Positions 24,846 to 33,518 are shown, counted from the first letter of the stretch. The stretch: DNA of 64,000 nt from CAIRDP01 sp037134895 (GCA_037134895.1 JBAXLI010000001.1:178498-242497), one strand, 5' to 3'. Program-made: numbers and translations. Notes: generated by a model from the letters alone, not told the origin.

Positions 24846-26540
24846 TTACCTGGCTGTGTTGATGAATTTTACCTGGAAATCTTCCCATACCTCCGGACCG
24901 AGGTCGGCAAGTACATGGTCCTTCAACACCCCTCCGTCCTGCAATATGATCTGCGAATATCCTGGTGAATTTGCCTGCAGGGATGATGCAAGGAAGTCCT
25001 TGAGACGGTTAAATTCAGCGCCGAGCCAGGTCCTGTATTTGTCGGCCATTGAAAGAAACTCGACCTCCCTGTGCCAGTTGCTGGGCTCTATCTTGTAGAC
25101 CCAGCCATCGCTGAACGGAGATTCATTGATCATCCCGGAGTTCTTTAATAAAGTTTCATTGCAAGCCATCACAGTACCCGAAACCGGAGCATAAATGTTG
25201 AGTTGTTTTCCCTTCTGAATGATGATACACAAACGGTCACCTTTATTGATAATATCGCCTGGTTTTTTCATTCCGATACTGGTTATTGGGCCTGTAATAT
25301 GCTGCAGGAAATCGTCAATGCCGACTTTTATATTCCCGTCCTGTTCCATGAAAGCCCAGGTATGGGATTTGTCAAAATACATGCCTTTTGGGGCCAGTAA
25401 ATTTTGTTCATCAAATACACTGGGTTCAAAAGCCGGATGAGAGATTTCAGCGGTTTTTCTTCCCTTTGACCGCCTGAAAAGAAAATCAGCTGTAAAACTG
25501 ACTACAATAAAAATTACCAGGACGAGTAGAATAAGTTTCGCCAGGGAATTTGTTTCCCTCGGAATTTGCGGGTAAATAGGGGTATTGTTCAGCTTATCCA
25601 ACTGGGACTGACGTTCACTGCTTACAAGGTCAGAAAATCCATTTACCGGCATTAAATCCTGTCCCGTGGAAAGTACCCACTTCAGGAAGTCGCCACCAGA
25701 CTGGCCTGCCGGGCATGTTTTTGCTACACAATAAATATTGTTTGTAAGTGATTTGGGATATTTCCCAATCCACACTCCCCTTGAAAAATCCTGGAAATCA
25801 GAGTAAATGTTTTCCATGTAATCCATGCGCCCGTTACCGTTCTTATCTATCGGCATGAACTGAATATTACCGGCCAGCTTTTCCTGCCCGGGTCTTACTA
25901 CATCAGTAAGCCTGCAGAAACCGATTGCGTAAGGATCGTTTTGTATCGCATTAAGAAAATTTTCAGGGCTCACCGATTCCATCCCGGCAACAGAGGATGA
26001 TCCGTTTTTTAAAAATTCGGCGACCCCCGTTTTTGCTGAGGCATTATCCAGGATGAAATACTTCACCGGGTTTGCCGCTGCAGTGCCCAGCAAGGTTCCC
26101 CATTTCAGTGCCCCTCTCGATTCCAGGCTTTTAACCATGGATTCCCGGGATATGCCTTTTTCGTTTATTTCCTTCAGATATGGATTTTTTGAACTGAGGA
26201 CAGGAACAATGATCTCACGCCCTATAACAATCCTGAAGGAATTACCTTTTTTATCGGCTGGTGCTGACTCATTGGATATAAAGCAGATACTGTTTTCTGA
26301 TCCCAGAATCCCTGCTAAATCAGAAGCCTCCCTCGTGATAATATTGACTTTATTTTTGGGATTTGTTGTATTATACTGAACTGCCCAGGCGGATGCTATG
26401 GAGCTTAATTCGGGAGTACAATACACAGTTAATATGCCAGATGCCTTGGCATCGCTTGTTGCGTTTGTTTCATTACTGATGAGATTACTGCAGCAGATAA
26501 GGAAGAGCGCACAGATGAGGGAGATCACTTTTGTTTTCAT
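24846..26540 (-). CDS. PstS-like periplasmic domain fused via a membrane helix to a GcvH-like domain
   Basis: A 564-residue protein of unusual architecture. A lipoprotein-like signal (FLICC, Cys16/17) is followed by a periplasmic substrate-binding domain of the PstS/ModA type (residues about 35-310; ILTVYCTPELSSIASAW through GGDFLKWVLSTGQDLM). A membrane helix (333-355) is followed by RRSKGRK, placing the C-terminal half in the cytosol. Residues 387-490 are GcvH-like (GMYFDKSHTWAFMEQDG, IYAPVSGTVMACNE). The position equivalent to lipoyl-Lys is Gly444, with Lys at 443 and 445. The end (ILQDGGVLKDHVLADL...FQVKF) is shared with the protein at 21929-22648. It is first in the redox operon. It may bind a small anion outside and convey this inward; no function is proven. 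Confidence 0.8.
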   Translation of the reverse strand: MKTKVISLICALFLICCSNLISNETNATSDAKASGILTVYCTPELSSIASAWAVQYNTTNPKNKVNIITREASDLAGILGSENSICFISNESAPADKKGNSFRIVIGREIIVPVLSSKNPYLKEINEKGISRESMVKSLESRGALKWGTLLGTAAANPVKYFILDNASAKTGVAEFLKNGSSSVAGMESVSPENFLNAIQNDPYAIGFCRLTDVVRPGQEKLAGNIQFMPIDKNGNGRMDYMENIYSDFQDFSRGVWIGKYPKSLTNNIYCVAKTCPAGQSGGDFLKWVLSTGQDLMPVNGFSDLVSSERQSQLDKLNNTPIYPQIPRETNSLAKLILLVLVIFIVVSFTADFLFRRSKGRKTAEISHPAFEPSVFDEQNLLAPKGMYFDKSHTWAFMEQDGNIKVGIDDFLQHITGPITSIGMKKPGDIINKGDRLCIIIQKGKQLNIYAPVSGTVMACNETLLKNSGMINESPFSDGWVYKIEPSNWHREVEFLSMADKYRTWLGAEFNRLKDFLASSLQANSPGYSQIILQDGGVLKDHVLADLGPEVWEDFQVKFINTAR

Positions 26541-26579
26541 AGTATTTATTTTTTCAATTGCATTTACACCTTTCCCTAT

Positions 26580-26594
26580 TCAATAATGATGCCG
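26580..26594 (-). promoter_or_regulatory. Possible sigma-54 (-24/-12) promoter for the redox operon
   Basis: Minus-strand CGGCATCATTATTGA compares with the consensus TGGCAC-N5-TTGC. The GG at -24 and the TTG are kept with correct spacing, but the -12 GC reads GA. It lies about 40 bp upstream of the ATG at 26540 and downstream of the enhancer-like dyads. Confidence 0.3.
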
Positions 26595-26670
26595 AACTTA
26601 TTTTCCGAAGATAATGCGCATAAGATCAGGATAATAGAAAAGCATTCAAAAATTGTGTTTTACATAAAGT

Positions 26671-26775
26671 GTTGAATAAATCAACGTTGAAAAAATAAGT
26701 ATATTCATAACGAATTGAATATCATAATACATACAGCGTGCGTTGAATTATTCAACACGTGTTGAATAATTCATC
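26671..26775. promoter_or_regulatory. Three GTTGA-N5-TCAAC dyads (enhancer-like array)
   Basis: Copies are GTTGAATAAATCAAC (26671-26685), GTTGAATTATTCAAC (26742-26756) and GTTGAATAATTCATC (26761-26775). The last two lie in a perfect 30-bp palindrome at 26744-26773 centred on ACGT. They are 130-235 bp upstream of the first redox gene, the usual distance for enhancers of sigma-54 activators. Confidence 0.6.
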
Positions 26776-26918
26776 AATCATTCTTTCAAAATTAAACCTG
26801 GCATTTTCATCTATGGTCGAGATTGTGAAAACTTAAGGCATTATTGATGATCTCATTGACATCCAGCAAGATGTGATTTAAACTAAGAATAAGCTAAGAT
26901 TTTTTTCTAAGGTGAATG

Positions 26919-26950
26919 TTGACATTGTTACGAATTCACCCTTATATTTA
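26919..26950 (+). promoter_or_regulatory. Bacteroidetes promoter for the outer-membrane-type gene
   Basis: TTG (26919-26921), a 21-nt spacer and TATATTTA (26943-26950), one base from TAnnTTTG, 20 bp upstream of the ATG at 26971. Confidence 0.55.
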
Positions 26951-26970
26951 CAACAAAAACCTCTGAAATC

Positions 26971-27789
26971 ATGAAAAAAATCGTTATCTCTCTTATTCTG
27001 ATCTCCTTTTCAGTCTCTGCATTTACCCAGGAACATCCTCCTGAAGCAGGAGGCCTTACAAATGCCCAGGTTAACAATGCCAATAATCCTCTGGCGAGAA
27101 ATAATTCGATAGGGTTTCAGAACTACCTTGCACCTGTCTTGTACGGGATGCCTAATGAATCGTTCAATTCATTCATGATCAGGCCGGTTATAGTCGCTGC
27201 TCCACTTGTTTTCAGGGCGACTATCCCGGTTAACACTCTGCCTGGTTCAACAACAGGAAGCGATCCCATATCAGGCTTGTCTGACATCAACATGTTTGCC
27301 GCTTTTCTTCTAACCAAACCAACATCATCAATTGACTTTGGTATTGGTCCGCAGCTTTCATTCCCTACAGCCAGCAATCCAGCTCTGGGAACCGAGAAAT
27401 GGCAGGCGGGACTTGCAGCGGTAATTGTAAAACTCGGTGCAACCTACATGCTCGGAGCACTGGCAACATGGCAGATGTCCTATGCCGGGAATTCTGAGCG
27501 CAGCGAGACAAACCAGCTTGATTTTCAGCCATTTTATGTTTTTCAGATAGGTAAAGGTTTTACTTTGAAAGGAACCGCCATCTGGACATTCGATTTTGTT
27601 AACGGTACCTATAATGTGCCCTTCGGGCTTGGGGTGGGAAAGGTAATTCTCATCAACAGGACTGTTGTTTCAATCGGTCTTGAGCCCCAGTATACCTTTC
27701 TTCACAATGGTATAGGAGAGCCTGGTTTACAGATATTTGCAGGATTAAGTATACAATTCCCAAGTGGCAGCAAGAAATCAAAAAAGTGA
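26971..27789 (+). CDS. Outer-membrane beta-barrel-like secreted protein
   Basis: A 272-residue protein with a signal peptide (MKKIVISLILISFSVSAFTQ). The mature part has many alternating strands with glycine and aromatic residues, for example LGATYMLGALATWQMSYAGN and VVSIGLEPQYTFLHN. It ends ...LQIFAGLSIQFPSG, resembling the transporter/MetA-pathway-like outer-membrane proteins often annotated as neuromedin-U-like in Bacteroidetes. The exact family and cargo are unclear. It is transcribed divergently from the redox operon and has its own housekeeping-type promoter. Confidence 0.6.
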   Translation: MKKIVISLILISFSVSAFTQEHPPEAGGLTNAQVNNANNPLARNNSIGFQNYLAPVLYGMPNESFNSFMIRPVIVAAPLVFRATIPVNTLPGSTTGSDPISGLSDINMFAAFLLTKPTSSIDFGIGPQLSFPTASNPALGTEKWQAGLAAVIVKLGATYMLGALATWQMSYAGNSERSETNQLDFQPFYVFQIGKGFTLKGTAIWTFDFVNGTYNVPFGLGVGKVILINRTVVSIGLEPQYTFLHNGIGEPGLQIFAGLSIQFPSGSKKSKK

Positions 27790-27903
27790 ATTTTCTCCCT
27801 TCCTTGTCGTTCCCTGAACATTTAATTATTAATTAATTGTGAACTACAAGCAATTCAGAAATTCAGGCTTATCTTTAGAATCCGATATAAAGCCGGATAT
27901 ATT

Positions 27904-29181
27904 ATGAAAAGACAAGTATTGACAATTGCAATCATCCTTTCCGGATTGGCAGGTTTTGCCCAGGACCCGGAACAATCAGGTCCAGCAAGCTTACCCCAGG
28001 GTGTGGTAATCACATCTCTGTCGGCAGCTGACGATGAAGCCTACGACATGCTGTTGCAGAAAGATGGCAAGATTATTCTCACAGGATATTCCAACACAGA
28101 TATCGCCGCTGTTCGATACCTGCCGAACGGAACACTGGACCCGTCTTTCGGTTCAGGAGGGATAGTAAAGACGGCATTACGCACTGTGAATGCAATTACT
28201 TCGGCAATTGCTTTACAGTCAGATGGGAAAGTCATTCTGGCAGGAAGTGCGAATAACGGGCAAACAAATGATTTCGCAATTCTCAGGTACAATAGTAACG
28301 GAAGTCTCGACCAGACCTTCGGTAAGCAAGGAATTGTAATCACCTCCCTCAGCGAAGGGGATGATAATGCGACAGACGTTTCTATTCAGAAGGATGGGAA
28401 AATCCTTGTCGTTGGCTGCTGCAATGATGGCTCAAACACTGATTTTGCGGTAGTCCGTTATTCTAGCAACGGGACCCTTGATCCGACTTTCGGAAAAGAC
28501 GGGATCGTACTTACTTCTCTTAGCCAGGGGGACGACCAGGCTGTGGCAATGGCAGTTCAGCCTGATGGCAAAGTACTGCTGACCGGGTATTCAAATACAA
28601 ATATAGCCACGGTCAGATATAAACCTGACGGCTCCCTGGATAAGAGTTTCGGAAAAAATGGAATCGTCATCACATCGGTGAACAGTGGTGAAGATGAGGC
28701 AGAAGATATTAAACTGCAAGATGACGGTAAGATTGTAATTGCAGGTAAATCAAATAATGGTTTGAATAATGATTTTGCCCTGCTAAGGTATAACCCTGAC
28801 GGCTCGCCTGATCCGACCTTCGGGAAAGGCGGGATTGTAATAACCGGTATCCGTGACGGGGATGACCAGGCTTCAGCATTATGTATTCAATCAGATGGAA
28901 AAATCATAGCAGCCGGCAGTTCAAATAACGGATTGAACTATGATTTTGCCTTGATCAGGTACAACAGGAACGGATCTGTTGATCGCTCATTTGGCAAAAA
29001 TGGAATAGTTCTGACCTACATCCGCGAAGGTAATGATCTGGCTTCAGCAGTTATTGTCCAGGAGGATGGGAAGATCCTCGCAGGAGGTAATTCAAACAGT
29101 GGAACAACAAATGATTTTGCATTAATAAGATATGATAAAAATGGAAAAATTGACACGGATTTCGGAGCAGGTAACAAGTAA
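27904..29181 (+). CDS. Delta-60 repeat protein
   Basis: A 425-residue secreted protein with a signal peptide (ending GFAQ) and seven repeats of about 56 residues. Each repeat has the core DGKI(I/L)xxGxSN...DFAxxRYnxdGslDxxFGkxGIV, the delta-60 repeat family, which forms propeller-like beta structures in secreted proteins. No T9SS C-terminal domain is present. Its last 41 bp overlap the proposed start of the next gene, suggesting co-transcription or a misplaced start there. The ligand is unknown. Confidence 0.85.
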   Translation: MKRQVLTIAIILSGLAGFAQDPEQSGPASLPQGVVITSLSAADDEAYDMLLQKDGKIILTGYSNTDIAAVRYLPNGTLDPSFGSGGIVKTALRTVNAITSAIALQSDGKVILAGSANNGQTNDFAILRYNSNGSLDQTFGKQGIVITSLSEGDDNATDVSIQKDGKILVVGCCNDGSNTDFAVVRYSSNGTLDPTFGKDGIVLTSLSQGDDQAVAMAVQPDGKVLLTGYSNTNIATVRYKPDGSLDKSFGKNGIVITSVNSGEDEAEDIKLQDDGKIVIAGKSNNGLNNDFALLRYNPDGSPDPTFGKGGIVITGIRDGDDQASALCIQSDGKIIAAGSSNNGLNYDFALIRYNRNGSVDRSFGKNGIVLTYIREGNDLASAVIVQEDGKILAGGNSNSGTTNDFALIRYDKNGKIDTDFGAGNK

Positions 29182-30955
29182 GTTTTACCTCTTCATTTTA
29201 GCAGGCATCCTCATTGTTGCTTCCTGTACAAGGCCAGTCGAGAAGGCCGACCAGGTATTTGTAAATGGAGTGATCATCACCATGGACTCCTCAAAAACCC
29301 AGGCAGAGGCGGTAGCAATTAAAAACGGGAAAATCCTTGCAATCGGGACTTCCAAAGACATCATGAGGTATAAAGGGGATTCAACCCTGGTCACCGACCT
29401 GCAGGGAAAGACAATGCTTCCAGGTTTTGTAGACCCTCACAGTCATTTTGCCGCTGCTGTACTTTCGGTGATCTCGACTAATATAAGTTCACCTCCGATT
29501 GATTCGGTTAGATGCATACCTGATATCATTAAAAAACTAAAAGATCTTCAGCAAAGGCTGAAAATGAAACCAGGCACACTGATCCTGGGTATGGGATTTG
29601 ACCCTGACCAGCTGGCCGAGAAGCGATATCCGACCATAAAGGACCTTGATCCGGCCTTTCCTGATAATCCGGTAGTGCTGGTCCATGCTTCAGGCCATAT
29701 CGGTGTTTACAATTCTGCTGCACTCAAACTTGCTGGTATCAGCAAAGCTTCCAAAGATCCGGCAGGCGGGATTATCGGCCGTTTCCCGGGAACCCAGGAC
29801 CCAAACGGGGTTGTATATGAGAATGCCTGGTTCGGGACTTCGACTGCAGTAGGCGCACCAACAGTTGCCATGATTGCACGTCACATTATGAAAGAAAAGG
29901 CTGAAGAAAAAGCCGAAGGCAAGATCCCCGATGCCTTGCCTCCCGATGTTGAGAAATCGTTTACTGAGCTTATTAATTCGGCCCAGGGAATGTATGCAAA
30001 AGAAGGGTATACCACTGCACAGGAAGGTTCGAGCACAATGGGTACCATTGGTATGCTCAAGCTCGCAGCCCGGATGAAGATCCTTTATCTGGATGTGGTT
30101 TCTCTCGTAGCTGAAGAACTGGTTGACACCCTTGTAGGGAATCCGAAATTTACTTTTAATGAATACAACAACCATCTTACATTTCGAGGTATCAAGTTTA
30201 TATGCGATGGTTCTCCCCAGGGTAAAACTGCTTATCTCGGCACCCCTATGCTCCCCGGGTCAGGGTGTACCAGTGACTGCAGCGGAAAACCCAATATCAG
30301 CTCCACTGTTCTTGAAGCAGGAATTCTCAAATGCTACCAGAATAAAATTCCCGTATTCAGCCATTGTAACGGAGATGCTGCAATCCAGATGATCATCGAC
30401 GCCCATGAAAAGGCAATTAAAACCCTGAACCTGCCCGACACAAACCGTGGCACGGTGGTGATCCATGCCCAGTTCATCCGCCCTGATCAGCTTTCAAAAT
30501 TCAAACAACATCATATCTTCCCCTCATTCTTTACAAATCATACCTATTACTGGGGGGATGTTCACATTATTAATATGGGAAAGGATAGGGCTTTCTTTCT
30601 GAGTCCTCTTAAAGCGGCTCTTGATTCGGGCATCATCTTCTCGAACCATACCGATTACAATGTTACACCACTTAATGCTGTCTTTACCGTGTGGACTGCA
30701 GTGAACCGTGTTTCAAGGACCGGGGTTGTCATAGGCCCTGATCAGAGGGTAAGTCCCTATGAGGCTCTCAAGGCAATTACCATTAACTCTGCAAAGGAAA
30801 TCGGCGAAAACAGGATGAAGGGCTCTATCGAGCCGGGCAAACTGGCCGACCTTGTAATTCTTAGCGATAATATCCTTGTGGTGGATCCGATGAAGATCAG
30901 GGATATTACTGTTGAGGAGACGATCAAGGAAGGGAAAGTCATATATAAGAAATAA
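29141..30955 (+). CDS. YtcJ-like amidohydrolase (amidohydrolase_3), lipoprotein
   Basis: A metal-dependent hydrolase of about 604 residues. The N-terminal LFILAGILIVASC is a lipoprotein signal with a lipobox, so the enzyme faces the periplasm or outside. VFVNGVIITMDSS and AVAIKNGKILAIG begin the composite beta domain. LPGFVDPHSHF gives the first metal-binding His pair near residues 99-101. Later HCNGDAAIQMIIDAHEKA and SNHTDYNVTPLN add ligands. The ending SIEPGKLADLVILSDNI is standard for the YtcJ branch. ATGs at 29132 and 29141 both lie within the delta-60 gene, and neither has a good ribosome site. The next gene is 10 bp away. A second, fused YtcJ-like protein closes the same gene run at 57993-60875. 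Confidence 0.85.
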   Translation: MEKLTRISEQVTSKFYLFILAGILIVASCTRPVEKADQVFVNGVIITMDSSKTQAEAVAIKNGKILAIGTSKDIMRYKGDSTLVTDLQGKTMLPGFVDPHSHFAAAVLSVISTNISSPPIDSVRCIPDIIKKLKDLQQRLKMKPGTLILGMGFDPDQLAEKRYPTIKDLDPAFPDNPVVLVHASGHIGVYNSAALKLAGISKASKDPAGGIIGRFPGTQDPNGVVYENAWFGTSTAVGAPTVAMIARHIMKEKAEEKAEGKIPDALPPDVEKSFTELINSAQGMYAKEGYTTAQEGSSTMGTIGMLKLAARMKILYLDVVSLVAEELVDTLVGNPKFTFNEYNNHLTFRGIKFICDGSPQGKTAYLGTPMLPGSGCTSDCSGKPNISSTVLEAGILKCYQNKIPVFSHCNGDAAIQMIIDAHEKAIKTLNLPDTNRGTVVIHAQFIRPDQLSKFKQHHIFPSFFTNHTYYWGDVHIINMGKDRAFFLSPLKAALDSGIIFSNHTDYNVTPLNAVFTVWTAVNRVSRTGVVIGPDQRVSPYEALKAITINSAKEIGENRMKGSIEPGKLADLVILSDNILVVDPMKIRDITVEETIKEGKVIYKK

Positions 30956-30965
30956 ATCCCAAACC

Positions 30966-31637
30966 ATGCTCAAGAACATTTTCAATAAGCGAACGCTTAC
31001 CGACCTCATCATCTATCTCGGGATCCCTTTGCTGATCTGGAATACCTGCCGTTCTTCCCTGGGCGACTATTGGGCGATGCTGCTTTCAACGGTCCCTGGG
31101 GTGATTTATACAGTTTTCATCTTTATCAAAGAGAAACAGTTCAGCATAACCGGTTTATTCATTCTCTCAACCATGATTATCGGCAGCATAATGGATATCT
31201 ATTCCAAAACAGCGCCTCAGATGTTATGGAATTATGTTTACCTGAATTTTGGCTGGACAATCTTTTGGTGTATTACCATGCTTGCCCGAAAGCCGATGGC
31301 AATGTACTTCTTTATTGATTATGCGTTTCTGCACGGGGTCCCGAAAGATCACAGCCGGGCCCTGTACCACACCATGCCCTTTTTCAAATACTTTATGCTG
31401 CTTACCCTCTTTCTTGCCGGACGAGACCTTTTTGACGCATTTCTGCGGATATTTCTGATCAATTATTTCGATGCGGAAGGAGTAAACAACATAGGTGAGG
31501 CATTCAATAAAATCAAGGTGGTTACCCAGGTATCGAGTATTGTTACAACCATCATGTTTGTATACGGAATACTCTGGATCGTTAAAAAAATCGAACAGCA
31601 TGTTAAGCAAACATCACAGGAAATCAATCAGAAATAA
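30966..31637 (+). CDS. VC0807-like integral membrane protein
   Basis: A 223-residue protein from the ATG at 30966; a longer frame from 30912 overlaps the amidohydrolase and adds an implausible basic leader. It has about six hydrophobic segments. The layout of two short helices, TVFIFIKEKQFSITGLFILSTMIIGSIMD and a late dimer-like helix pair resembles the VC0807/DUF3159-like small membrane family, whose activity is unknown. It is 10 bp after the amidohydrolase and 3 bp before the TPGTP-repeat gene, so it is probably part of the natural-product operon. Confidence 0.6.
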   Translation: MLKNIFNKRTLTDLIIYLGIPLLIWNTCRSSLGDYWAMLLSTVPGVIYTVFIFIKEKQFSITGLFILSTMIIGSIMDIYSKTAPQMLWNYVYLNFGWTIFWCITMLARKPMAMYFFIDYAFLHGVPKDHSRALYHTMPFFKYFMLLTLFLAGRDLFDAFLRIFLINYFDAEGVNNIGEAFNKIKVVTQVSSIVTTIMFVYGILWIVKKIEQHVKQTSQEINQK

Positions 31638-31640
31638 TCA

Positions 31641-32156
31641 ATGTTTCACAAATCAAACATCAACATTATGAAAAACAAGAATGTCCATCTCAGGCCATTA
31701 ACGCCGAAATTGCCCAAGTTGCCTGCTACTCCTGGAACTGCAGCCACACCAGGCACACCTGTAACTGCGGCCACACCGGGCACGCCTTTAACCGCAGCCA
31801 CCCCGGGCACCCCGGCGACACCTGTCACACCTGATGCCGATACCATGCCAGGCAGTTCACCTGCAGCAGCAACCGGAGGGGAGGATAAGGACAAGACCCA
31901 TCTTACCCCATCGATGCCATCGATGCCTGGTTTAAAAGGAGCTCCGAATATTTTCAGTTTTGGAAAAATGCCGGGAATGCCTAAAATGCAAAATAACCTG
32001 CAAAGCCCTGATACCGATCCTGGTGCCTTCGAGATGAGTAAATTCTTTGAAATCCAGATGGATCATCATAAAAGGAAGCATTTAGACGAAAAAGGCAACT
32101 GCAAACCTCACCTCAAAGAAGAGGGCTTCAAGTACTATAAAAAGTACATGGAATAG
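31641..32156 (+). CDS. TPGTP-repeat, Pro/Met-rich small protein heading the exporter genes
   Basis: A 171-residue protein with no homolog I recognise (an in-frame ATG at 31668 is an alternative start). Residues about 29-64 hold three 9-residue repeats, ATPGTPVTA, ATPGTPLTA and ATPGTPATP, encoded by a 27-bp tandem repeat. A middle PSMPSMPGL...GKMPGMPKM segment is Pro/Met-rich. The end (residues about 130-171) is charged and helical, with HHKRKHLDEKGNCKPHLKEEGFKYYKKY and one Cys. There is no signal peptide. The place just before an NHLM-type exporter is where such systems encode their cargo or an accessory factor, but the sequence shows no GG-cleavage leader. Confidence 0.6.
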   Translation: MFHKSNINIMKNKNVHLRPLTPKLPKLPATPGTAATPGTPVTAATPGTPLTAATPGTPATPVTPDADTMPGSSPAAATGGEDKDKTHLTPSMPSMPGLKGAPNIFSFGKMPGMPKMQNNLQSPDTDPGAFEMSKFFEIQMDHHKRKHLDEKGNCKPHLKEEGFKYYKKYME

Positions 32157-32176
32157 TATTTTTTTTTGTTGTGTTC

Positions 32177-32200
32177 GGTGGGTTTTCAGTACAGCCCACC
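32177..32200 (+). other. Hairpin between the repeat-protein gene and the exporter genes
   Basis: GGTGGG (32177-32182) can pair with CCCACC (32195-32200) across a 12-nt loop. A T run precedes it rather than follows it, so it is not a standard terminator. It may protect or separate transcript ends. Confidence 0.3.
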
Positions 32201-32237
32201 CTGTCAGGCTATTAGTTAATACCCAATAGTTTTTATT

Positions 32238-33488
32238 ATGGATAAGGCAGAAAAATCAAAGCCTTCAGGATCAGCAGGGAATCCTGAGGAAATGAACCGA
32301 ATGTTGAAAATCACACAGCCCCGGTACTGGATATCCCTCTCCGCTTTAGGACTGCTGACCTTCGTTGCAATTGTATGGGGTATCTTTGGCAGTATCCCCC
32401 AGAGAATCGACGGACTTGGGGAAATTGTCAGCGGAAAAGGACTTCATGGGATTATAGCCCTTTACCCCGGCGGAGTTGAAGAGGTGAGGTTTGAGCTGGG
32501 TGAAAAAGTGAAACAGGACGATGTCCTGCTGCACCTTCTCCAGCCTCAGCTAAGGCATCAGCTGGTTGAACTGAATGCCCAGCTGGACGTCCTCATGTTA
32601 CAGGATTCGCTTCTGATGACGAAAGACACCAGGGATCTTCCTAATAAAATGAGGTTCTATAACCTTGAGGAGGAAAGGCTCAAACGTCAGCTGGCCCATA
32701 TCCAGGACCAGATCACATTCTTTGAACTTAAAATGCAGCAACAGCAGGATCTCTGGGATAAAGGCCTTGCAACCAGGGAAAATTACGTGGATGCAAAAAA
32801 CAAGCTGTCCGACGCTCACAACCAGCGAACACAAACAGAGCAGGAGGTTAAAACAAACCAGCTTGATCAGCAGTCATGGGAATATGAGCGGAGATATCAG
32901 CAGGAAGATTACAAAGGTCAGATCCAGATCCTGAAGAAGAAGATCGCTGATCTTCAGGAGGATTATGACCGCCAGACAATCATCCGCAGTCCTGTTGACG
33001 GTATGATCATCGACAAATCAGTGACAGGGGGCGACTTTGTTAATGCCGGAACCCGTATGATGGTTGTTGAAGACCTGGATAATGAGAAAAATCATTTGCT
33101 TGATCTTTTTATCCCTTTTAATTCAAATGCTGTTGTGGAACCGGGCATGCCGGCTATGATAGAACCTTTTACTGTTAATCATAACCTTTACGGATGGCTT
33201 ATGGGTGAAGTTGTGGAAGTAAACCATTTTGTATCCAATACAAACTCTATCATCGACGAACTCAACAATCCTGATCTCGTTGCCCTTATTGAACAGCAGG
33301 GCCCCACATACCGCGTCAAGATCAGGCTGATAACAGATCCTTCAACTAAAAGCGGCTTCAAATGGTCGAACAAGTCCGGTCCTCCGTACACCGTTAACAC
33401 TGGGACCCTTTGCAGGGCGTCGATTGTCGTTAAACAAAAACCACCGATCGACTATATCATCCCTGTTTTCAAGTCATATTTCGAATAA
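32238..33488 (+). CDS. NHLM-type HlyD secretion adaptor
   Basis: A 416-residue membrane fusion protein. It has an N-terminal cytosolic segment with ITQPRYWISL and one membrane helix (about 35-57). The following GIFGSIPQRIDGLGEIVSGKG closely fits the opening of the NHLM bacteriocin-system HlyD family. A lipoyl-type half (VRFELGEKVKQDDVLLHL) precedes a long coiled coil (about 115-245) and the second half (DGMIIDKSVTGGDFVNAGTRMMVVEDL). It links the two ABC proteins to the TolC-like protein downstream, making a tripartite exporter. It is distinct from the EmrA adaptor at 9842. Confidence 0.88.
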   Translation: MDKAEKSKPSGSAGNPEEMNRMLKITQPRYWISLSALGLLTFVAIVWGIFGSIPQRIDGLGEIVSGKGLHGIIALYPGGVEEVRFELGEKVKQDDVLLHLLQPQLRHQLVELNAQLDVLMLQDSLLMTKDTRDLPNKMRFYNLEEERLKRQLAHIQDQITFFELKMQQQQDLWDKGLATRENYVDAKNKLSDAHNQRTQTEQEVKTNQLDQQSWEYERRYQQEDYKGQIQILKKKIADLQEDYDRQTIIRSPVDGMIIDKSVTGGDFVNAGTRMMVVEDLDNEKNHLLDLFIPFNSNAVVEPGMPAMIEPFTVNHNLYGWLMGEVVEVNHFVSNTNSIIDELNNPDLVALIEQQGPTYRVKIRLITDPSTKSGFKWSNKSGPPYTVNTGTLCRASIVVKQKPPIDYIIPVFKSYFE

Positions 33489-33518
33489 TCCGTTTCACCT
33501 ATCAATCGAGACCTTGCC

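Larger units (their letters stand above)
26541..26970. other. 430-bp divergent regulatory interval
   Basis: It separates the redox operon (minus) from the outer-membrane-type gene (plus). It is very AT-rich, has no credible reading frame, and holds a possible -24/-12 site at 26580-26594, three enhancer-like dyads at 26671-26775, an ATATTCA/TGAATAT dyad at 26701-26722 and a Bacteroidetes promoter at 26919-26950. Confidence 0.7.

Noticed and set aside
31646..31894. Antisense 82-residue Gly/Val/Ala-rich frame
   Set aside because: It is the reverse reading of the 27-bp TPGTP repeat and has no start signals.
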